A DNA stretch of 18,606 nucleotides. Origin: Francisellaceae bacterium UBA6186. Lineage in GTDB: Bacteria > Pseudomonadota > Gammaproteobacteria > UBA6186 > Azoamicaceae. The DNA is taken from the NCBI GenBank assembly GCA_002422785.1, contig DITK01000017.1:1-18606 (forward strand). The letters are read 5' to 3'. The notes under the pieces are model-generated. The model ran no database searches. It had not been told where the DNA came from and saw only the letters and a list, made by a program, of their open reading frames with translations. Both the position numbers and the translations under genes were made by a program. Positions 1 to 6,937 of the stretch are shown here, piece by piece; the first letter of the stretch is position 1; each line of letters begins with the position of its first letter.

Positions 1-359
1 ACCCTAGTTAAATCCTCAACTTTACTGGCAATATTGGCATCAAAAATATGTTCAATCAGATCTTTGGTTAAATCTGTATCTTCAATAGTGTCATGTAATA
101 TGCTAGTAACTAAGATATCGGTTTTAAAACAATGTGGTGCAACCAATTCAGCGACTGCTAGCGGGTGCGAATAATAGGGTTCTCCAGATAATCTTTTTTG
201 GGAACCATGATATTTTTTGGCATAGTAGATAGCTTTTTTGATTTGTAAAAGATCTACTTGATGATTTGATTTTTCATTCTGTAGATTAATTTTATTAATC
301 AGCGACTCTGAATAAGTGCAAGATTGATATTTTGATTCCCAACAAGATATATCATTCAT
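1..359 (-). CDS. spoT: SpoT/RelA-type HD-domain (p)ppGpp hydrolase, 3' part outside window
   Basis: This is the first 119 codons of a gene that runs off the left edge. I translated it from the minus strand, starting at the ATG at 359-357; an AAGGTAAAG Shine-Dalgarno lies just upstream. The residues expected of the Mn-dependent (p)ppGpp hydrolase site of Rel/Spo enzymes are present at the right spacing: Arg56, His65, His89-Asp90 and Glu93-Asp94. The His65-His89 gap of 24 matches His53-His77 of the streptococcal Rel enzyme. Phrases such as SGEPYYSHPLAVAELV and ILHDTIEDTDLTKDLI resemble the short, duplicated spoT proteins of Rickettsia and Orientia more than full-length gammaproteobacterial SpoT (recalled from family knowledge, not searched). 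Whether synthetase and TGS/ACT domains follow cannot be seen. The likely role is degradation of the (p)ppGpp alarmone in the cytoplasm. Confidence 0.88.
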   Translation of the reverse strand, partial: MNDISCWESKYQSCTYSESLINKINLQNEKSNHQVDLLQIKKAIYYAKKYHGSQKRLSGEPYYSHPLAVAELVAPHCFKTDILVTSILHDTIEDTDLTKDLIEHIFDANIASKVEDLTR

Positions 360-567
360 AACTTTACCTTACGACGATATTGTTAAAAAATTGTACAAAT
401 TTCAAACAATTTTATTATCCTATCAAGGACCGTTTAAATTCCACGGTAGCATAGCTACTAACAAACTTCAAATCTTATTTAGGTGGTATAAAATGGGTTT
501 TACTTCAATTAACGGAATATATGCTAACAACTTTATTATGTAATCTGTAAAAAATAGCTTTATTGGC

Positions 568-596
568 TTATTGTTTAATTGTTTATATGTTATAAT
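568..596 (+). promoter_or_regulatory. extended -10 promoter of hpf
   Basis: A TGTTATAAT extended -10 (TGn at 588-590, TATAAT at 591-596) has a poor -35 candidate TTATTG at 568-573, 17 nt upstream. It lies 47 nt before the hpf start, and an AGGAG ribosome site (630-634) precedes that ATG. The same TATGTTATAAT core recurs at 8137-8147 before the Bax-inhibitor gene. The rest of the 360-643 gap holds a weak inverted repeat (ACCGT/ACGGT around 430-448) and no gene I can support. Confidence 0.5.
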
Positions 597-643
597 AATA
601 TAGTTATTTTTATATTTTATTAGTTATACAGGAGTTTAATATT

Positions 644-1006
644 ATGAACGCAAATAATGTTACTATATCAGGCCACCATATTGATCTAACCCCGGCATTA
701 GAATCAAATGTAAAAAATATGGTACATAAATTGCAACATAAATTTGATCACATTACTAATGTGCATGTAACTTTAAAAATTGATACTACTCACCCTTATT
801 TACAGCAAGCTGAAGCTGAGGTATGTTTGTGTGGCAAAAAAGAACCAATTTTTGCTAAAGCAAGCAGCGAAGATATGTACGACTCTCTACATAAATTGAG
901 AGAAAAATTAGATCGCCAAATAGTTAAACATAAAGAAATTTTAAAAATGCATGGGGATCATAATCATAACCATACTCATGGTCACCATAACAATCCCGAA
1001 GAATAA
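644..1006 (+). CDS. hpf: Ribosome hibernation promoting factor (short HPF/YfiA family) with histidine-rich tail
   Basis: This 120-residue protein has the HPF/RaiA core: an N-terminal VTISGHHIDLTPAL strand-helix, the IDTTHPYLQQAEAEV strand region, and the diagnostic SSEDMYDSLHKLREKLDRQIVKHK helix (74-97). The family binds the 30S subunit around the tRNA/mRNA channel and inactivates or stores ribosomes in stationary phase. The core ends near residue 100, as in short HPF (about 95 aa). What follows is unusual: seven histidines in residues 103-115 (H103, 106, 108, 110, 112, 114, 115) and an acidic end. The long-HPF dimerisation domain is absent. The start is supported by AGGAG at 630-634. The gene is monocistronic and faces the minus-strand ORF downstream. 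In many relatives hpf sits beside rpoN; no rpoN is here. Confidence 0.93.
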   Translation: MNANNVTISGHHIDLTPALESNVKNMVHKLQHKFDHITNVHVTLKIDTTHPYLQQAEAEVCLCGKKEPIFAKASSEDMYDSLHKLREKLDRQIVKHKEILKMHGDHNHNHTHGHHNNPEE

Positions 1007-1026
1007 CATTGACAATTCTTCGGATT
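992..1026 (+). terminator. hairpin overlapping the hpf stop codon
   Basis: CCGAAGAA (996-1003) pairs with TTCTTCGG (1016-1023) around a 12-nt loop that contains the TAA stop. AAT/ATT flanks (992-994, 1024-1026) extend the stem past one bulged C. No strong U-tract follows, so this may be a weak or Rho-assisted terminator, or an RNA-stabilising 3' structure. Confidence 0.4.
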
Positions 1027-1050
1027 GCATTAATTTAGTAGCAGATCACA

Positions 1051-1075
1051 AATATAATCTTCTCCCGATACCCAT
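1051..1075. repeat. 25-nt direct repeat, copy 1
   Basis: Identical over exactly 25 nt to 2478-2502, in the same orientation, then diverging on both sides. On the minus strand both copies can be read as MGIGRRLY followed by one codon and TGA, the same C-terminal reading as the upstream gene. This copy lies between the stop of the 1128-2402 ORF and the hpf stop, in otherwise apparently non-coding DNA. A second minus-strand frame is open from about 1123 to a TAA at 1030-1032 and contains MRWVSGEDYICDLLLN, possibly a gene-tail remnant. Confidence 0.9.
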
Positions 1076-1127
1076 CGCATTTGTAGTGCACTTTTAAATT
1101 TACCCACCGAGTTTTTTAAATGAACGC

Positions 1128-2402
1128 CTATTGTATTATGCAATGTCTACTACTATAAGCAGCAGCTATCTGCTCAGTGGTTGTAGGTTCATCAGTCAAT
1201 TGTTGTACGGAAGAAGTAGAAACATTATTAGCAGAGAATATTAGTACTGCATTTCCTCTTCTGTTTGCCTCTGCTTCTGTTTTAGCTTGCAACATATATA
1301 GATCATAACCATTGGCTTTAGAAACTTCTATATCGTATGCAGTTAAATAATCAGATTGTAATAAATAAATCACCGAATCTAATTCTTGATTTATGTGACC
1401 ATATATAGTCTGGCTAATGCTTAAGCTTGTTGGTATATGTTGAGTAGAATCTTGATAAATACCTAAGCTTTGCAAATGATTTTGCAACCATACAACTAAA
1501 TAATCTATTCTATTACTGCTGTGTTTATACAAATTGCAAATACTAGACAATTTAGGTTTAATTAAATTGCCAGTATTTTCATGACTATTAGCTACGTTAC
1601 CACCAAATTGTTGTATTGTTGGCGACATCGCTATTAGCTGTTTTATGCTATTTATTAACTTACCACTAAGAAATAAAGCTTCGTTTTTTTTGTCGGTTAT
1701 AAAATCTATTTCTTTTCTATCAAGAGCAATCTGATTTAAGATAATAAATTGTCTAATCTGTAATTGAATTTTATTAAATTCTGCTTGAGTTACACCTAGG
1801 AATGCTAATTTTTGAATTATTAGATTATTATTACTCATAGGTATTGGTGTTATCATCATATTATGGTAATTATTATGATTTATCATATAGCTAATATTTT
1901 CACTATTCACAACCATTTCTAATGGCGTATTAGCAAAATTATTCACACCTAGTACTTCACTTATAAAGGTTCCTTCGTAGCTCCACGCCAAAGAAATTCT
2001 TTGTAGCAAAGAATAGTTAGCTATAGCATGCGGGGAATTAAAAGCTGTTTCTTGCAAAAAAGTGAACGAAGATAACCTTGAGCCTGCAGTTGGAGGCATT
2101 CCAACTGGTGGTATAGTGTAACAGATCCATTGATGCGCTTGTTGGGGTGCTGCTCCAGGAATGAGAAAGGATATAGCTAAATCATCACTTACACAAATCT
2201 TCGACAAACGTTTTTCTATATAAGAAGTTTTATCAGCAGCATCAGTCGGCAATTTTAAGAAAGCACTACTAACTCTTCTTATGGAAAATAAAGCTCTCGG
2301 CATACAAAAATCTATAATACGTTTAATGCTATCATTACCGAAGCCTGAAAACTCTCCTCGTGACTTCAATGCTATGTCGTTTTCATCTATTATATCTGGC
2401 AT
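1128..2402 (-). CDS. Unknown protein with an F-box-like segment near the N-terminus, possible effector
   Basis: I do not recognise this gene. I prefer the ATG at 2402-2400 (424 aa): AGGA lies 8 nt upstream and a TTGACT-N18-TAAAAT promoter lies before it. The frame is open further up, to an ATG at 2510 and a GTG at 2537, but those starts would translate through the 25-nt repeat. There is no signal peptide or clear membrane segment. Residues about 22-51 (GNDSIKRIIDFCMPRALFSIRRVSSAFLKL region) look like an F-box: short hydrophobic helices, a central LFSIRRVS and a closing FLKL. F-box proteins of intracellular bacteria such as Legionella recruit host SCF ubiquitin ligase, so a secreted effector is a possible reading. 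The middle is rich in Asn, Gln and Ile, and the C-terminal third contains a helical, possibly coiled segment (EAEANRRG). The repeat flanks suggest the ORF was acquired or rearranged. Confidence 0.7.
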   Translation of the reverse strand: MPDIIDENDIALKSRGEFSGFGNDSIKRIIDFCMPRALFSIRRVSSAFLKLPTDAADKTSYIEKRLSKICVSDDLAISFLIPGAAPQQAHQWICYTIPPVGMPPTAGSRLSSFTFLQETAFNSPHAIANYSLLQRISLAWSYEGTFISEVLGVNNFANTPLEMVVNSENISYMINHNNYHNMMITPIPMSNNNLIIQKLAFLGVTQAEFNKIQLQIRQFIILNQIALDRKEIDFITDKKNEALFLSGKLINSIKQLIAMSPTIQQFGGNVANSHENTGNLIKPKLSSICNLYKHSSNRIDYLVVWLQNHLQSLGIYQDSTQHIPTSLSISQTIYGHINQELDSVIYLLQSDYLTAYDIEVSKANGYDLYMLQAKTEAEANRRGNAVLIFSANNVSTSSVQQLTDEPTTTEQIAAAYSSRHCIIQ

Positions 2403-2446
2403 TTGCAAAATCCTAATTTGACAATTAAAAATTTTTGATTGATAAC

Positions 2447-2476
2447 ATTTTATGTTTATTGCTTGATTTAAGTCAA
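2447..2476 (-). promoter_or_regulatory. candidate promoter of the 1128-2402 gene
   Basis: Read on the minus strand, TTGACT (2476-2471) and TAAAAT (2452-2447) are separated by 18 nt. The -10 lies 44 nt before the ATG at 2402. The -35 includes the TGA stop of the upstream gene, just beyond the 25-nt repeat. This supports the short start and independent expression. Confidence 0.4.
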
Positions 2477-3549
2477 TAATATAATCTTCTCCCGATACCC
2501 ATACGTTCATATGGTAGCAACTCACCGGTATGTTCACTAATAAATATATTCCCGGTTTTATTATGTAATGGACTTTCGTCCAATTTTTGCATCACATTTG
2601 AAATAATCTTTTTATATTTATCTTGATAGTCAGCTTTATCAACCCCGCCCAAATCTTCTGCAAATACTATAGTTATTGCAGCTTCTGGTAGATTAATAAC
2701 ATCGCTATTAAAGGCATCTTGATTATTATCACTAAACATCATTTTGTATGAGCAAGAATTACCGAATGTTGCCTTTAAAAAATTTAAATATTCCTGATCT
2801 TTTGTAGGATGTTCTACATAATTTTTCATGCTCAATAATTCTACATTTTGAATATCGATATTTTCATATCCATTAAGACTAAGTTTTGCTAAAATAATAA
2901 TTAATCCAACTCTGTCGCTACCAATATTAATCAGCCTTATTTTCTTGTTTTTATCAGTAATTTTTTTGGTAATAGTCTGTATAATATTATCTTCCATGCA
3001 TGTTCTAATATTATCCGGATTATTCCTAGATAACCCTTCATCACACCAACATTCATCTAATTCTAAACAATTACCACCTTGGCTTGGGATCTTAAACATT
3101 GCAGCATTATGTGACACTTCTATCATACCTAACACCCCATCATCACACTTATAAGGTTTGCATAATGGTTGTTGAAGCTCTGATTCTCTAAAACACTCTA
3201 TCGATGTCGCCAATTTCATAATTAATTCTTCTGTTGCAGATGATGATGCTGATCTGTTGTTGGAAAAACTTGGCAAAAATTCGGCTCTAGGTGCAGAAGA
3301 ACTAGCGAGATCTACAAAATCTTGTTGCCTTTTTATGTTGCTTAGAACATTATCTATAACAGAACATTCGAGATCTGTTTTAATATCACTATCTGGTGTT
3401 ATTGCGCTTAAAAGCCGTGTAACATCTGATATAATTGTTTGATGATCAATATTACATGTATTGTTAGTGAAAAAATTAATAATTAATTCTATTGCTGGTT
3501 GATTACCGTTAAACAGATCTATTAATTCATTAATTATTGTTTCATGCAT
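2473..3549 (-). CDS. Unknown protein with Rossmann/methyltransferase-like C-terminal half
   Basis: I do not recognise this gene. The ATG at 3549 gives 358 aa and has AAGAGGA 8 nt upstream; an in-frame ATG 33 nt earlier lacks a ribosome site. Residues 1-80 are helical. Residues about 82-108 form a Ser/Ala/Asn-rich linker. A Cys-containing region follows (C130, C135, C161, C167, C169, C184). Residues about 203-345 alternate strands and helices: KIRLINIGSD, IDIQNVELL, SYKMMFSDNN, AITIVFAEDL and NIFISEHTG. The order resembles a class I SAM-dependent methyltransferase fold whose glycine-rich motif I is degenerate (INIGSDRVG instead of the usual D-x-G-x-G-x-G), so activity is doubtful. The last nine codons lie in the 25-nt repeat, and the stop is TGA. 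It diverges from the 3742-4602 gene. It could be an effector or a decayed enzyme. Confidence 0.75.
   Translation of the reverse strand: MHETIINELIDLFNGNQPAIELIINFFTNNTCNIDHQTIISDVTRLLSAITPDSDIKTDLECSVIDNVLSNIKRQQDFVDLASSSAPRAEFLPSFSNNRSASSSATEELIMKLATSIECFRESELQQPLCKPYKCDDGVLGMIEVSHNAAMFKIPSQGGNCLELDECWCDEGLSRNNPDNIRTCMEDNIIQTITKKITDKNKKIRLINIGSDRVGLIIILAKLSLNGYENIDIQNVELLSMKNYVEHPTKDQEYLNFLKATFGNSCSYKMMFSDNNQDAFNSDVINLPEAAITIVFAEDLGGVDKADYQDKYKKIISNVMQKLDESPLHNKTGNIFISEHTGELLPYERMGIGRRLYY
2478..2502. repeat. 25-nt direct repeat, copy 2
   Basis: Exact match to 1051-1075; the two copies start 1427 nt apart. This copy covers the last sense codons of the 2473-3549 gene, ending three nt before its TGA. 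Together the copies bracket the 1128-2402 ORF and its promoter. Confidence 0.9.
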
Positions 3550-3741
3550 CTTAATTATCCTCTTAAAATAAAATATCATCATACTAACAAACTTTATTAG
3601 TTACTATTGCAATTACACGCACATGAGTAATATCAAAATATTAGTAACAAATTTATTCACAAAAATTATGATTTAATAATGCGAAAAACTATTTAATATT
3701 ATTTTCAATTTATTATATATACACCAATAAGGATTAAATTT

Positions 3742-4602
3742 ATGAATGCAACTTTTGCTAAACTAATGGGACACATAAAAGAAATTGAAATCGGTTTTGA
3801 AATATTATCTACAGAATTAGATCAAAATTTTATTAATTATGATGAAACCATTAAACAATTAACAACCACTCTAGAAGATACTTTTTCATTGTCAGACAAA
3901 TCAGATAAAACTATAGATATTAAAGAAGTTTTCAAAAAAACTTCACAAATAACGAAAAAAGAGCTTGATCAGCCATTGAAATCTTTCAAAAAAAACTTTG
4001 ATCAAATGGAAATTAATTTAAATAAAATAATCGAACAAATTAAAGCTTATAACGAAAAATCATTATCATCTGAAAAAACAAAATTAATTCTTAATCCAGA
4101 AGAAAATTTAATTTTAGAAAAAAATATTCAACAATTATTTTCTAAAATAAATGCCAATCAACAATGTTTAGAACTATTATTAGATGGCCTAATTATAGTA
4201 CACAATAAACTCCAAGATGCCAAACACATAATTGACCAACATGATGCTATCAAAGAAGAAGTAAAACTTACTAAACAAATTAGTGATTTTATAAAAAAAT
4301 CAAGGTCAGAAACATATATTGTCACCGAAAACACAAATTTATTATTAGAACAATTAGAAATTTTAAAAAACAATATTATTAGTTCATCAACCACAGAACA
4401 TTTATCTCCATCAACAGCAACAGACAGCAGCCCTAATGGAAATACATTGTTAAATCATTTTGAATTAAAATGCGCAATAAACAAGGCTAGTTGTGTGACG
4501 AGTGATCTTGATCCTACAGTAACCATAGATGCTATAAATTTATTAGATAAATCACACTCTAGAGTTAGCCCCGAAACCAGCCCTAGACTATCATCTATAT
4601 AA
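3742..4602 (+). CDS. Unknown coiled-coil protein, possible effector
   Basis: I do not recognise this 286-residue protein. It starts at an ATG with AAGGA 8 nt upstream. Residues 1-210 are almost wholly helix-forming, with heptad-like runs of Leu/Ile and many Lys/Glu/Gln/Asn (for example LNKIIEQIKAYNEKSLSSEKTK and NTNLLLEQLEILKNN), consistent with one or more coiled coils. Residues about 215-240 are a Ser/Thr/Pro-rich linker, and the short C-terminal part ends in SPETSPRLSSI. No signal peptide or membrane span is present. Codon use is as AT-rich as its neighbours. It is divergent from the 2473-3549 gene across a 192-nt gap and is followed by a long hairpin. Long coiled coils with a disordered tail are common in type IV secretion effectors, but no direct evidence for secretion is visible. 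Confidence 0.75.
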   Translation: MNATFAKLMGHIKEIEIGFEILSTELDQNFINYDETIKQLTTTLEDTFSLSDKSDKTIDIKEVFKKTSQITKKELDQPLKSFKKNFDQMEINLNKIIEQIKAYNEKSLSSEKTKLILNPEENLILEKNIQQLFSKINANQQCLELLLDGLIIVHNKLQDAKHIIDQHDAIKEEVKLTKQISDFIKKSRSETYIVTENTNLLLEQLEILKNNIISSSTTEHLSPSTATDSSPNGNTLLNHFELKCAINKASCVTSDLDPTVTIDAINLLDKSHSRVSPETSPRLSSI

Positions 4603-4615
4603 TTGTAACGAAACC

Positions 4616-4653
4616 ATTTCTAATGGTTGATTTATGTATCAACTGTTAGAAAT
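4616..4653. terminator. 16-bp stem-loop between convergent genes
   Basis: ATTTCTAATGGTTGAT (4616-4631) pairs continuously with ATCAACTGTTAGAAAT (4638-4653), with two G-U pairs and a TTATGT loop. On the plus strand it is followed by ATAAAAATTTTT. It probably terminates the 3742-4602 gene and may also serve pgsA arriving from the other side. An alternative 7-bp hairpin (4612-4628) competes with it. Confidence 0.65.
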
Positions 4654-4683
4654 ATAAAAATTTTAATATAATAATCATAAAGT

Positions 4684-5238
4684 TTAAAAACTTTTTCTAG
4701 ATGCCCATAAATAAATCAGCATCGACCAAATGGTTAATACTACAGCTATATATAAACATATATATGCAGCTGCCAATAGCCTTTCACTAAAATCTGGAGG
4801 AATAGCTAGCAACATACAAATAGCTACCATTTGTGAAATTGTTTTCAATTTACCAAGCCAAGATACCGCTACACTAGCGCTTTTACCAACTTCAGACATC
4901 CATTCACGCAAAGCGGAAACCGTAATTTCTCTAGATACAATAATTACTGCCGGTACTGTAAACCAGACACTCGATTGCTCTTCAACTAACAACACTAATG
5001 CTACTGCCACAATTAATTTATCGGCAACTGGATCTAAAAATTTTCCAAATGCCGATTCTTGCTGCAACTTTCTAGCTAAATACCCATCTAGATAATCAGT
5101 AAGACTCGCCAACATAAATACTATGCTTGATGCCCAATAATGGAATTGACAGGGAATATAAAAAACTATTATAAAAATAGGTATTAACGAGATCCTTAAT
5201 ATAGTTAAAGTATTTGGTATATTTAAAAATTTATTCAT
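4684..5238 (-). CDS. pgsA: CDP-diacylglycerol--glycerol-3-phosphate 3-phosphatidyltransferase
   Basis: This inner-membrane enzyme transfers the phosphatidyl group from CDP-diacylglycerol to glycerol 3-phosphate, the committed step to phosphatidylglycerol and cardiolipin. The 184-residue length is typical. The CDP-alcohol phosphatidyltransferase signature D-G-x2-A-R-x8-G-x3-D-x3-D is complete: D51, G52, A55, R56, G65, D69 and D73, with D48 just before. The N-terminal NIPNTLTILRISLIPIF stretch is characteristic of PgsA. Several hydrophobic segments follow (about 15-32, 36-50, 74-84, 92-110, 125-145, 152-178). Its ATG overlaps the uvrC stop in an ATGA, so the two are translationally coupled, as in the uvrY-uvrC-pgsA order of other gammaproteobacteria. 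Confidence 0.96.
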   Translation of the reverse strand: MNKFLNIPNTLTILRISLIPIFIIVFYIPCQFHYWASSIVFMLASLTDYLDGYLARKLQQESAFGKFLDPVADKLIVAVALVLLVEEQSSVWFTVPAVIIVSREITVSALREWMSEVGKSASVAVSWLGKLKTISQMVAICMLLAIPPDFSERLLAAAYICLYIAVVLTIWSMLIYLWASRKSF

Positions 5239-6932
5239 GAATTTTTTCTTATTAGTTTATCTCTTTTTTTACGATGAGAGGTTATGGCAAAACGATGTGC
5301 GGCATCTCTAATCCTTTGTAACATTTTAAAAACTTGACTACTAGATTGCAAGTTTAATTCTAATCCTTTTGATGTTAAATAAATTTTTTCTAATCCTGGT
5401 TTTCTTTCCTTTCCTTTAGCAATAGCTAATAAATTAATTATTAAGCTTTTTTCATCCATTAGTAATTTAAAATTATCCATAACTTTTTCAGCAATAGCGA
5501 GTTGCCCCTTACCGCCATCAATTATTAATAAATCCGGAACCAAATTAGCTTGCAAAATAATTTTTTCCATATATCTAGATATAGCTTTTTCTAAAGCCTG
5601 ATAGTCATCCCCTGGATTGGTAGTTTTTATATTAAATAACCTATAACTAGATGCTTCTTTACCAAAAACATTAAAAACTACACATGCAGCCATAGTTTCT
5701 TTGCCTGTTGTATGACTAACATCGAAGCATGCAATCCGCTCTACGGGCTTAGTTCTACCTATTAAATCCGTCAAAGTCTGCAAATTATTCTTTTGCCTTC
5801 TATACTCAACTACCCTGCTATGTAATGATTCATCGGCACTATTTTGAGCAATTTTTTGCCAAGCTAACTTATCTCCGCTTTTAGCAGAAAACAATTTTAT
5901 GTTAATCAGCTTAGATATCGCTGCAGATTTTTTTAACTTAATACTAGTTAGTATTTCCGATATTTGGATCTCTTTGTGATTATTAATTTTAGGATCCATC
6001 GGCTCCATTAAATAATTTTGCAAAATAAACTCTTCTAAAAATTCTTCATTATGGTTATTTATAGTTAATATAGTATTTTTAGAAAAAAATTGCCTACTAT
6101 ATAAAATATCCCCCTGTCTAATACGTAATAAATGAATACAAATCAATTTGGGACTTGATGACACAGCAATTACATCCACATCAATAGCTTTTTTATTAAG
6201 AACAGTTTGTTCATTTTGCAACAATGACAAAGAACTAATCTGATCTCTAAGTTTCGCTGCTAATTCATAGTTCATCGCTAAAGATGCCTCTTGCATCGCT
6301 ATAGTTAAATTTTTAATAAGTAATTTTGACTTAGATTGCAAAAATAATGTTACATTTTCTATATCTCTATTGTAATGCTCTGTATCGATTAAGCCAACAC
6401 AAGGAGCAGCGCACCGCTGTAATTGATATTCCAAGCATGGTCTACTTCTATTTTTAAAAAAAACCGCATTACAACTACGTAATTTAAAAATTTTATATAA
6501 TAAATCTAAGCTGGTTTTGACAGATTTTATATTAGGATACGGACCGTACAAAGTACCATTTTTTTGATTGTTTTTACCACGACAATATACAACACTTGGA
6601 TATTTTTCATGAGTTATAAGTATATATGGATAAGTTTTATCATCACGAAAAATAACATTATATTTAGGTTGTAATTGATTAATTAGTTTATTTTCTAGCA
6701 ATAAAGCTTCTATTTCATTTTTAGTAACTGTTATTTCTATTGATTTGATCTCTGCAATTAAAGCGTTGGTTTTTAAATTGATATTTTTACCGGTTTTAGA
6801 CTGAAAATAACTGTTAACTCGATGTTTTAAATTTTTAGCTTTTCCAACATAGATAATTTGATTCTTGGAATTTAGCATGCTATATACACCAGGAACCTGC
6901 GGCAAATTATGTAAAAAATTTTTTAAATCCAA
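5235..6932 (-). CDS. uvrC: UvrABC excinuclease subunit C lacking the C-terminal HhH domain
   Basis: UvrC makes both incisions in nucleotide excision repair. Domains in order: GIY-YIG nuclease (about 12-95; GVY, YVG, E80 in ALLLENKLINQ) for the 3' cut; a cysteine cluster C154, C166, C174, C178 matching the Fe-S ligand positions known in E. coli; a UVR domain binding UvrB (about 209-242); and the RNase H-like nuclease (about 385-552) with D404, D472 and H546 for the 5' cut. The protein ends at residue 565, right after SHRKKRDKLIRKNS. Family members of about 600 aa continue into a tandem helix-hairpin-helix DNA-binding domain with SxLxxIPGIG-type motifs; that domain is absent and pgsA starts immediately. 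The start lies five nt after the response-regulator stop. Probable activity remains, with weaker or altered 5'-incision DNA binding (inference). Confidence 0.96.
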   Translation of the reverse strand: MDLKNFLHNLPQVPGVYSMLNSKNQIIYVGKAKNLKHRVNSYFQSKTGKNINLKTNALIAEIKSIEITVTKNEIEALLLENKLINQLQPKYNVIFRDDKTYPYILITHEKYPSVVYCRGKNNQKNGTLYGPYPNIKSVKTSLDLLYKIFKLRSCNAVFFKNRSRPCLEYQLQRCAAPCVGLIDTEHYNRDIENVTLFLQSKSKLLIKNLTIAMQEASLAMNYELAAKLRDQISSLSLLQNEQTVLNKKAIDVDVIAVSSSPKLICIHLLRIRQGDILYSRQFFSKNTILTINNHNEEFLEEFILQNYLMEPMDPKINNHKEIQISEILTSIKLKKSAAISKLINIKLFSAKSGDKLAWQKIAQNSADESLHSRVVEYRRQKNNLQTLTDLIGRTKPVERIACFDVSHTTGKETMAACVVFNVFGKEASSYRLFNIKTTNPGDDYQALEKAISRYMEKIILQANLVPDLLIIDGGKGQLAIAEKVMDNFKLLMDEKSLIINLLAIAKGKERKPGLEKIYLTSKGLELNLQSSSQVFKMLQRIRDAAHRFAITSHRKKRDKLIRKNS

Positions 6933-6937
6933 ATTTT

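Noticed and set aside
493..543. 16-codon ORF with AGGTGG upstream in the hpf leader region
   Set aside because: Too short and without conservation evidence; plausible by chance.
2403..2537. N-terminal extension of the 1128-2402 protein from GTG 2537 or ATG 2510
   Set aside because: No good ribosome site, it runs through the 25-nt repeat, and both a promoter and AGGA site favour ATG 2402.
2473..2540. Programmed frameshift joining the 2473-3549 and 1128-2402 genes
   Set aside because: The frames overlap, but no slippery heptamer is seen; the 25-nt repeat explains the shared sequence, and both repeat copies end the upstream frame with TGA.
4730..5095. 121-codon plus-strand frame opposite pgsA
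   Set aside because: Antisense shadow of a confidently identified gene; no ribosome site and no recognisable product.
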